From Paracyclopina nana (lineage: Eukaryota; Arthropoda; Copepoda; Cyclopoida; Cyclopettidae): DNA of 64,000 bases. Shown piece after piece: positions 33,001-42,400 of this stretch. The translations under genes and the position numbers were made by a program. The stretch lies in the NCBI GenBank assembly GCA_019096065.1, contig JAGUCH010000002.1:10304501-10368500 (forward strand). Reading direction: 5' to 3'. The first letter of the stretch is position 1. Each line of letters starts with the position of its first letter. The notes beneath the pieces were generated by a model. It was not told the DNA's origin. It did no database searches and worked only from the letters and a program-made list of their open reading frames with translations.

Positions 33001-34010
33001 TGGGAAGGTGAGTCCACCTACCTTGCCCAATTTACGAATATGAGACCGCCCTTTTCATTATTAATTCCTAGGTGAAAGCTCCAAAGGTACTCATTAGGAA
33101 GCTAGTTGTTTCTCCTTTGTATTCAACTTATAAAAGCTCGTGTTCACAATTCTCTGAATCACTGTAGAGTCATTCTAAGCACCATTTTTTTCTCTTTTAT
33201 TTAGGTGAACGGATATTAAGCAACATCAACGAAGTGGCCAAAAACTTGGAGGTCGTGGCCTTCCTGGGAATGATGATGTTCGCAGGCACGTTTTGGGGCT
33301 ACATCGAAGCCTTCCTGTTTTGGCACCTCGATGACCTCGGCGCCCCCCGCTTCCTCATGGGCTGGACAGTGGCCGTGGGCATGGTGACCTCGTTGCCCTT
33401 TTTGATATTCAGCGGCCCCATCACGGATTCCATCGGCCACATGAACGTCATCATCCTGGGGATGTTGGCCTACACGGGCCGCATGTTGGGCTACAGCTTC
33501 ATAACGGACCCGGTCTACGTGTATCCTTTCGAGGCCCTCGAGGGCCTGACCATGGCGCTGATGATGACCTCTGCGGTGACCTACGTGGCCAAGATCTCGA
33601 CGTCCACCACCATCGCCTCCGTGATGGGGATGATGGGCGCCCTCTTTTTCGGCATCGGGAAGGGCTCGGGGTCGCTGTTTGGCGGCATCCTCATGTACTA
33701 CATCACCGCCCGCAACACCTTCCGCTATTTCGCCATCAACGCCGCCGTCTGCGCGCTCGTCTACGGCTTCTTCCAGTGGCTCTACGTGAGGCCGCGCAAG
33801 GTGAAGAGGGCGGGCAAGAGCGGGGCCAAGGCGGAGGAGGCGGAGGGCGTGGCGAACCCTGCCTTCTCCAACTTGCCGGCCGCAACATCCACACCAAAGA
33901 TGACGCCCCCCGATCTACCTGATGAGCTTCCAAAGACCAAGTTAAGCAGCGAGGATGCGCTGGAGAGGACGACGGGCCCGAGAAGCATCACGGGGGGTAC
34001 GCGCGTGTAA
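30057..34010 (+). CDS. MFSD6: MFSD6-like major facilitator superfamily transporter
   Basis: Four exons: 30057-30671, 30729-31082, 31359-31818 and 33205-34010; phases agree, 744 residues (human MFSD6 about 790). The first membrane helices (FFFQSASMTVLYPYLNLHMK) and the motif GWMADKVG (MFS motif A, GxxxDxxG type) are in exon 1. A long Cys-containing extracellular loop spans exons 1-3, a hallmark of MFSD6. Later helices (FVGNFGAIVFAPLGGY, FWGYIEAFLFWHL, ITDSIGHMNVIILGMLAYTG) follow. The C-tail is basic and Pro/Ser-rich and probably cytosolic. Substrate unknown. Start: ATG at 30057; an in-frame ATG at 30069 has better context. It begins 187 bp after the ZFYVE1 stop on the same strand. Intron 3 (1386 nt) holds a hairpin repeat. 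Confidence 0.88.
32671..33051. repeat. 381-bp hairpin (foldback) in an MFSD6 intron
   Basis: Arms of about 160 bp, nearly perfect reverse complements: GGGTGGTCTCATATTCGTCA at the left and TATGAGACCGCCC at the right. The arms include a GGTAGG(C)AGGTGAG minisatellite (about 32700-32790, mirrored at 32938-33020). The loop is about 50 bp. Confidence 0.85.
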
Positions 34011-34017
34011 AACTTTA

Positions 34018-35144
34018 TTATTGCTCAGAAGTATATAAATCTCGCATCTGTTGGCGCTCGAGTCGCCGCAAAATGAAGGCCGTCGTCTCGCGAATGGCCT
34101 TTTCTCTGATCTGGGGGATCTCCAGGTAGAGCTGGTGGCCTCCGTGGGGGAACTCGATGACCTGCTTGTCCTCCTTCCTTAGCCTGTGGCACAAATAAAA
34201 CATGTCCCAGGCGCCCTTGACGTTGCAGAGCGCGTCGCTCGAGCCGAAGAGGGTGAGGAAGGGCGTGGTCATGGCGTGGCTGAAGTCCTGCAGGTTCCTG
34301 TTCATCTCGTGGCAAAAGTTGAGGAGCATGCCCACGTAGACGCCTCCAAAGTGGCGGAGTTGGTCCTTGCGCAGCAGCTCCTGCGCGTAGGGGTCCGTGG
34401 TGATGTTCTCCACGTGGGTGGCGCCCACCTGGAAGCGCTCGCAGCGCCCGATCATGCCGCCGGCGTGCTTCTTCACGAACTGGAGCACGGTGTCCGCGCA
34501 GGGGATGAGGTGCTGCATCGGCGCGTTCCTCAGCACCTCGCTCGGGCCGGCGTAGATGAGCGGGCCGTCGAGGACGATGGCCTCGAACAGGCCGGGGTGG
34601 TCGATGGCCGTGCGGATGAGGAGCATGCCGCCCATCGAGTGGCCGATGCCGAAGACGGCGAGGCCGTCCTCGTTGGCGGCCTTGACGTGGTCGTGCAGGT
34701 CCTCGACGCACTCCTCAAAGTCGGGGATGAAGGCGCTGAGCCCGTCCACCTTATCGCTCCCGCCGTGGCCGACGAAGTCTCCGCAGATCACGCGGAAGCC
34801 CTGCTCCGCCAAGTGGTGAGCGAGGGCGTTGTAGTTGCCCGAGTGCTCGGTGAACCCGTGGCTGATGCAGACGAGGGCGAGCGGAGGCCGGTTCCGAGGC
34901 CGCCACGACCTGAAGCGAAGAAGGTGTGAACAAGTTGTAGCAAGTTGAACGCGTACCTTCGGAGGACGCATCGATTGCGCCGATTCTTGACGATTTGCAC
35001 GTTCTCCGCCTCGCAGATGGGTCCGCTCAAGGCCCGCGTGGCGGCCTCGCGGCCATCGGCCAGGATCTCGGTCTCGCGCACCCTGTTCTCGACCCTGCCG
35101 GCGAAGAAGAGGTCAACAACGAACTTGGCCCCCCACTTGAGCAT
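34018..35144 (-). CDS. MGLL: Monoglyceride lipase-like alpha/beta hydrolase
   Basis: Two exons on the minus strand: 35144-34957 and 34909-34018 (GT-AG, phase 2), 359 residues. Hydrolyses monoacylglycerols to glycerol and fatty acid, at membranes. Seen: oxyanion segment SHGFTEHSG; GHGGSDKVDGLSAF; nucleophile elbow GHSMGG; acid in FGSSDALCNVKGAWDM; catalytic His in HGGHQLYLE; all in the order of human MGLL. The N-terminus is about 60 residues longer than human (MLKWGAKFVVDLFF...), which may be a membrane-associating segment or a different start. AATAAA on the minus strand (34019-34014) overlaps the stop codon. Convergent with MFSD6, only 7 bp between the stops. Distinguishing MGLL from ABHD relatives would need a tree, but the motifs favour MGLL. 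Confidence 0.85.
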
Positions 35145-35744
35145 GATATCTGCCGAGAGGCCAAAGTTCTGCAGAGCGACGCAATATGTTGCGCGGAGCA
35201 ACCTCGATCTCGGCGTGGCGTCTTCCTCACCTGGTCCCAGGGGATCGTCAAGGTGACTGACCTAAATTCGTTTCCTCCTCCAGCGATCCGCTAAAAAAGG
35301 GAATTCTTTATGGATGATTTCCTTGCTCCTGCCACATCGCATTTGCCGTGAAAGCTAGTGTGTGTAATGCCATGGCCTGGCTGCATGCGGCCAAATTGCC
35401 CCGAGCAACTTCTTCTCAAATCCCTCTTGAGTTCTCACTCCTTTATAAGTTGCATCGCCAAACGGCCTCGTCCTGCATAATTTACGCACCAGCTAAAAAA
35501 CGCCAATGATGATCCGAGAGCCTCTTCTCGCAAAGCCAACCAGTGCGCGGAGCACCTTGCGATTACGTAAGCTTACATCGAGAAGTAGCCGAAGCAAAAA
35601 AAATACCTACGCTGCAGCATTGGCGTGGTTTTCATCTTTTTTGAATTGATCAACCAATGAAAATCATCAATCATCAAAGTAGGAATGCTATAAAGCTTCA
35701 CGCCAAGATAGCAATCATGTCAACTTCTAGTCTCTAAATGAGCG
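35145..35744. promoter_or_regulatory. Upstream region of MGLL and of the small NYE-repeat gene
   Basis: No coding region was seen. Upstream of the plus-strand small gene are a CCAAT box (35652-35656) and a TATA box TATAAAG (35689-35695), about 50 bp before the ATG at 35745. A five-codon upstream ORF begins at about 35717. A possible 5'-UTR splice acceptor of MGLL (CTCTGCAG on the minus strand) lies near 35170. Confidence 0.5.
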
Positions 35745-36171
35745 ATGAAGGCTGCTGCCTTACTGGCCTTCCTTTTAATGGATGAAGCACATTTGGACCG
35801 CCAAGCTCTTCCTGTTCATCTACAACGACTATTTCAGCCGTAACTTTAGCAGTCTTACAAAAAAATTCATTATTCTATAGCGACAAAAATTGTCCTTAGT
35901 CAGCGTAAGACGAATGTACTCTTCAGTTGCGAATCCGCAAAGCTACGAAATGCTATACTACGATGCACAAAACTACGAAGTGCACAACTACGAAAAGCAA
36001 AACTACGATACCAAAAACTACGAATCCTTGAAAATTAAAAAAGATGATAAAATAGATGATCACTCTGAGCAAGTACTTCAAGTAACATTTTCAAAAAAAT
36101 TTGTCATGGCCTTCATCTCCTTTGCAGTCTTTATGTTTGCTATACTATGTGTAATAAATAGGCACTTCTAA
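35745..36171 (+). CDS. Small membrane protein with Asn-Tyr-Glu/Asp repeats, unrecognised
   Basis: Two exons, 35745-35839 and 35904-36171, joined in phase 2 across a 64-nt intron (donor GTAACT, weak; acceptor TTAGTCAG), give 120 residues. The N-terminus MKAAALLAFLL is a short signal-like stretch. The middle has five repeats of roughly NYE/NYD plus two residues (YDAQNYEVHNYEKQNYDTK). A basic/acidic linker follows, then one clear membrane segment near the C-terminus (VMAFISFAVFMFAILCVI). TATA and CCAAT boxes upstream and AATAAA near the stop (about 36152) support a real transcript. Without the first exon, the second could start at 35914. I know no family for it. Function unknown. Confidence 0.5.
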
Positions 36172-36508
36172 TAAGACAAGCCACCTAGATTGTCCAACCC
36201 TCTTCCTGGTTTTTATTCTTGTTTTTTTGGCAACAAATTAAAGTGTCTCCATTTCATCGGCAGACCCGTGATCATAGAGCTTGAATGGAAAAGTTGGCAA
36301 ATTTGCTAAGAAAATTGAAAAAAAAATCAAAAGAACTCGGTTTCTAACTAACACGAACAAGCTAATTTTCAAAATAAGTCATCTCGAACTCGCTCGTATT
36401 CCTTAACTCCATCACTACTACCCGACCATCAAAAAGAAACATTGGATTAAAGGGGAATTTATTACAGTGCATTAAAGCTTTGTAATGATGAAGTTAGATT
36501 AGTTGTTT

Positions 36509-36585
36509 CTAGGATCGTAGTTTTGCTTTTTCGTAGTTTTATGGATCGTAGTTTTGCTTGTCGCATTTTTGCGGATTCGTAGCTG
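36509..36585 (-). repeat. Inverted copy of the NYE repeat sequence
   Basis: On the minus strand this reads as repeats of AAAACTACGA(T/A) and GCAAAACTACGATCC, close to the coding repeats at 35935-36030 but interrupted by stops. It may be a broken inverted duplicate. The remaining sequence up to 37213 shows no gene. Confidence 0.55.
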
Positions 36586-37213
36586 GACAGATATACCCGT
36601 AAGACCAGTCGTTAGCATACGAACCGGACAATCGCTTTGGCCAAGTTAAGCGCATGCTGGCTAGGGATGACTAAATCATTTTTGATTTGCCTTTGTTGAA
36701 GGGCTATCTTCCTACCTTCCTTTGGTTTAGTGGGTCCTAACGTCAGGATGAGTCATACAGCAAGTAAAGCTGGTCTGCAATGGCCGACCAAAACACTCTT
36801 CCAGGTCTATCAGTTTGGTGGATTAGTTCTGCCTTTATTTATTTAGAAAAGCGGCATTTTTTCAAGCCCAATTTACTTATGGCTCCAAAAAAATACGATT
36901 TAGTTATAATCTTACCATTTTGCAAGGTCTTGTTTGCCAAATAATAAACTTTTTTGCCAATTTTAAGGCTGGCGTTTGGGCTGGCTTTTGGGCCTGCTTG
37001 TGCATCAATTAAAAGTGCTGCCAGATCAGCCTAAGCAATAATAGTGGCTGCCTTAATTTATTCAGCTGGCTCTATATGGCTTTTTTTGGAATCAAATTCT
37101 GGTAACGACTCCAATCCAAAATGGCCGATGGGTCATCTGCGATTACGCGAACATGACGTAAAGCCATCTGAATTTAACACCATCTAGTGCACAGTGCTTT
37201 TCTCCGAGTCCCT

Positions 37214-37588
37214 ATGACTGAATGGAGGCGTCCATGATCGGACAGCTGGGGGCGAGCCTGCAGCTCTCTTCTTGCGCTATCAAGACTTGCATTCCATGCA
37301 ATGGCAAATTTACTTATGGTAACGCTCTCGTTGCTTCATGATTTAGGTTGGTACTTTGATCGTTCAAACGGTTTGGATTAACGAAACGTTACCTTTAAAG
37401 CAAATGAGTGCAAGCTGTAATCATCTTAATTTGTTCAATTACAGATGAGCGTTCCAGTACAAACCTAAATCATGAAGCAACGAGAGCGTTACCATAAGTT
37501 GCCATGGAATGCAAGTCTTGATAGCGCATGAAGAGAGCTGCAGGCTCGCCCCCAGCTGTCCATTCATGGACGCCTCCATTCAGTCATT
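37214..37588. repeat. 375-bp inverted repeat element
   Basis: Left arm 37214-37355 (ATGACTGAATGGAGGCGTCC) and right arm about 37455-37588 (GGACGCCTCCATTCAGTCAT) are near-perfect reverse complements, apart from small indels. About 100 bp of unrelated loop. Non-coding. Confidence 0.8.
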
Positions 37589-39408
37589 GAACATGATTCA
37601 CTCATTGAAATAATGGGCACCGGATTTTTTCAAGGATGGAACAAATTGGATAGGAAATGGCCAATTTTTGGTTGATGGACTCATAAATCACGACTGAGCA
37701 TCTGCTACGCTTAGCTCCTCTACTCCTTTAACGTGAGCCAATCTTCATAATCTCAGCTCGGGCTTTGATGGCAGCGATCTGGTAACATGCTCGCCAACTA
37801 AGCTGAGGAGATGTTTAGAAAAGAGAGCGGACAAAGGAACTGGGTCTTAATAATTCAAGTTTTTGCCGTTTCACGGTGGGCCCGCTGACGTACAATTGGT
37901 GTAATGGCAAAAACTGATGATTCGACTGAAGCACTATCAGCACAGGAGGCCCTGCCGCTCGGCCTTGAAAAGAGTGTTCATGTTTAATGGTTAGAGGCCG
38001 TTGTTGTATCAGTGCGGCTGGCTGTTCATACGGAGGACGTAAGCAATGCAGTGACAAGTAGCCGCAAAGAACTGTGTACAGCCACTAAAAAAGTTCCTGC
38101 AATCACGCAATAGCAGTGGTACATGGTAGGTAATGGCAAAACAAGTCCTGGAATTGGCTAATGCTCTGCAGCCAGCGCGCGGCTACAACAACACACAGCT
38201 ATTTGCTGCTCGCCGAAATTGACCCTCGGCGCTCCGTTCGGAAAGCCTCGTCGATCGCGGCGCACTCAGCCTCCAAGGGGCCTTCACTCCACCACCTTGG
38301 GTTGCCGCGAACACACCGCAATAATACTGGTAAGTCGAACTATGTATAGCAAATGAAGCAGGCTTTCGAGCCTAATTAATTTACCTCGCCGCTCTAATCT
38401 CCCAAGCCGTACGTATTTCCACTCCGCATGTACCACACTGGTTTACTTTTCATTTTCACGGCCAAGACCTGAGCATTTTCGTGCAAAGACACGATCGGAA
38501 AACTAGACTAGACTAACAGTAGGTCTTTGAAGCCAACCTCAGCTTAATTTGCCACTTTCCTGCTAATAACTTCTCTCGGGCAAAAATGGGCAGGGGTTTT
38601 TCCATTCCCTGAAAAGGCTTGCTTTCCAAACGGAGGACTACTCGCCAAAATAGGCTCTGTTAAAGCTCTTTTTTGCACCTTCATTATGCCATTTAGAAAG
38701 CTGCAGGATATCGAAAGCATATGGCTTTTATTCAAAGATGCTCCTGCCTAATCGACTGCGGCGACCAAATCGAGTAGAAAGCTTACATGCATTTCCTCAT
38801 GCCAACGGACATGGGAAAGGTGAAAAACTCGTAAAATGAAGTTCCTCGCTTTGAATGAGAATTTATTTATGCTAGGGCCTGAACTGAGAAAAAGTAGGTG
38901 AGGTGAGCAAATAGGCTAACATAGCTGCATAAGTCGATCAGCCTTCTTTTTCTTCTGTTTGGTAATTAGCCCTTGCATAGAGGCGCACCATTTCACAGTC
39001 AATAATTGGCGTGAAGTTGAAAAGGCCTCCCTTTCAACCTTTGCCGAAATATCTGCTAATTTTTGGCTGGCAGCCAACTTATGGAGATCTCGCTTCGTCA
39101 CAATAGCGGAGCGGAAATGAAACGGTGGCCGAGAGTTTCGCATATATATGCACGAAGATTTGCCAAAGTTGAGGGCTTGAAAAAGAATTCTGATTGGATT
39201 GCGGTCAGTGGTGGCAGGCTTGAAAAGGCCTCCGAATGACTATAACCTTGAGCTGAGTAGTAGCAGTTATTATGAAAGATGGCTATCATCATGCTAACCG
39301 CATGAAAGCTTCTTTTTATGGAAGCCACTTGCATTCGCTTTGTATAACGTGACGTCCAAAGTGGGCGCCTTTAACGGGGGCTAATTGATACTATTGAGAG
39401 CAGCAGGC
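37589..39408. other. Intergenic region upstream of stomatin
   Basis: Only short frames without recognisable domains; GC content varies. Probably contains the stomatin promoter and perhaps 5'-UTR exons (a donor-like GGTAAGTC at about 38330), but nothing firm is seen. Confidence 0.3.
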
Positions 39409-42400
39409 ATGCACGGGACCCCACTCTTGTCGGCCAAGGGCAGCCACGAGCAGGAGTACAACAGCGGGGGCAGCGACCACGACGAGGCTCACTTGAGGGC
39501 TGCCAACAACAAGAACTCCTACAACAACGGCTCGCAGCAGCAACGACCGCCTCAGCAGCCTCAGGAGCCAGATACCATGTCCTCGCCCGCCACGGGATTC
39601 AACCGAGGGGCGGACGTCAAGAGCTTGGGCGACTTAGGTGAGACACAGACGAACGCATCCTTGCTTACACCTATAGTAGATAGAGAAACGCTACATAATT
39701 CAGACCCAGCTGCATGCTGGCAAGTCTGGAAAAGGCAAAGTTGCTCAGAGCAAAACTTCAAGGGCTATCCTAGACCTGGTCTCCTACTCTTCTTTAGATT
39801 TCACCAATTGAAGTGTTTTTACGCAGCCAATAATCGATAAGAGTCCATTTTGACCATGCCACTAAGAGGCTGAGCCCAGATAAAGGTTGAAACTTTGCTA
39901 CGTTTCTTTTTTTTAAGTGATCAGCCGTGCACACCAATTCCTCATTTTCTTTCTTTTTTTTGCTTTCCTTCTTCGTGTAAACTACGTACTTTTATTTTCT
40001 GTGCATTTGGAGGTAATTTTAAAATCCTCGCCCGGCGCTTCCCATGGCATTTTTAAGAACCTCTACTTCGTTTTGCTGATTGAAGTTTCATAGACCCCTC
40101 TTAAAATTAGAAGGGTTAATTTAGTTGAATGAAAAGCAAATCGCTGTAATAACCTGGAAAGGAGATTTGGATTGCCAAACTTTGCTGGAATTTTTTTTCA
40201 ATGTGACTTATTAGTTCATGGTCGTCCTAGCAAATTGCTTATGAAATTTAAAAAAAGAAGCTACATTCATTTATTTTGGGTGGGGGTATTGAGCTACATG
40301 AAGCCGAAGAAGGGAAACCGAAAGGAAACCGAAAATATACATATTCATATCAAACGCGAGCACGGAAAACCGGGCCGTTGAAAACCCGAGTGCCACTTTA
40401 TTCGTTGGTGCATTAAAGAAACACGATGAACACAGGATAGAGCTTTAATAAAAAGTCATTCAGCCACAAGCTTTTCAAACATTTTTAGGGAAGCACCAGG
40501 CCAATATTTTAAAATTACTATCAAAAAATGAACCGTACGTTGATACCTTAATGTTGTATACACTGTAATACGATTTCCTCGTGGTATAATTCAGTTTACC
40601 GATCCGACTCAGCTCTTTTATATCACATTTCTTTCTAAGCTTTTGGGGGGACTTACTGGCCCTGGAATCAAATTTGAGGGATTTAAAGTAATTTAATGCC
40701 CCTCATATTCCATGGAACTAATCCAAATTCCAAAGAAGTTTGAAAAAAGAGAGTAAATACCTAGATTCGAACCACAGACAGTTGGATTAGCATTCCAATG
40801 CTCTAATAATGCTCTGTTCATCTACAAACTCCTTAAGGAATCGGAACGCGAAATTCCTTTGCGCAAAGGAGTTCTCAGTACATAAACTAGCTGTGTATAG
40901 TTGTCATTATGCATGGTTTTGTCATAATACATTCCTTAAGGAACGGTAAATGAACCGTATATAACCACTGAGGTATGGTATAATGTAAATTGGATGCTAT
41001 GTAAAGGACTTTGCCATCATTTAAGCCAGATAAAGAAATCAGAAAAAGTTAAGGAATGACTGGGATTAGAACCTCAGATGGTTGAATCAAGAATTCAGCA
41101 CTCTATCCATTGTGCCACAGGAGCACCTCAGAAAATATTGTTTTTGAAAGTCTAATTTATTACTCCCAAACCACAGGCTGCTAGCTTGTGAGAGCCCGTG
41201 ATATTCACATAGCAGCGAAAAACCAAGCAGCATTTTATAGGGCACGGGGTAGCCCGGTAACTTCATTAAAACACTCAAAAATTGTATTACAGAATATAAT
41301 AGTTATTTATTTCGAGCTGGGGCACGTAAAGTAGGGTCATAAAATCCGAGGTCAGCTATTTAAATGACTCAATTTTATGTGCCACAGCTCGAAATATACA
41401 ATTTGTATTCCTTATTTATATTTATATACTGTAATACGATTTCCTCGTGTTATAATTCAGTTTACCGATCCGACTCAGCTCTTTTATAACACAGTTCTTT
41501 CTATGCAATTTGAGGGATATTATAGTTATTTATTTCGAGCTGGGGCACGTAAAGTAGGGTCATTAAATAGCTGAGCGAGGATTTTAAAATGGGAAAACTC
41601 GAGTACAGCTTTACTAGCCCGAGCCTGCGAGGGCTCTAATTGTACGAGTGTTTTTCCATTTTTAAATCCGAGGTCAGCTATTTAATGACCCAATTTTACG
41701 TGCCCCAGCTCGGAATATACAATTTTATATTCTGTAATACGATTTTTGAGTGTTTTAATGAAGTTACCGGGCTGCCCCGTGCCCTAGAAAATACTGCTCG
41801 GTTTTTAGTTGCTATGTGAATATCACTGGCTCTCATTAGCTAGCATCCAGTGGGTTGGGAGCAATTAAATAGACTTTCAAAATCCATTTCTTCAGATGTG
41901 TTCCTATGGCACAATGGTTAGAGCGCTAGGCTCTTGATTCAGGAGTCTAGGGTTCAAACCCCAGTCATTCCTCAACTAACTTTTTTTCTTTATCTGGCTA
42001 AAATTATGGTTAAAGTCCTATACATAGCATGCAATTATCATGATGTTTCCATAGCTCAGTGGTTAGAGCATTGGGATGCTAATCCAACTGTCTGAGGTTC
42101 GAATCTGGATGATCCTCTCTTTTTCCAACTTCTTTGGAATTTGCATTACTTCCATGGAATATGAGGGGCATTAAATTACTTAAAATCCCTCAAATTTGAT
42201 TCCAGGGCCGTTAAGTATTTAATATCCCCCAAATTGCTGTGATATAAAAGAGCTGAGTCGGATCGGTAAACTGAATTATAACATGAGGAAATCGTATTAC
42301 AGTATATAAAATACTTAATGGCCCTGGAATCAAATTTGAGGGATATTAAGTAATTTAATGCCCCTCATATTCCATGGAACTAATCCAAATTCCAAAGAAA

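Noticed and set aside
34025-34929. Frames of 228-247 codons on both strands over the MGLL exon
   Set aside because: Shadows of the lipase coding sequence; low-complexity Arg/Val/Glu-rich translations.
41898-42117. Functional tRNA genes (Ser-GCT and another)
   Set aside because: A and B boxes are present but acceptor and T stems pair poorly, and they recur as dimers in repeats, so they are tRNA-derived SINEs.
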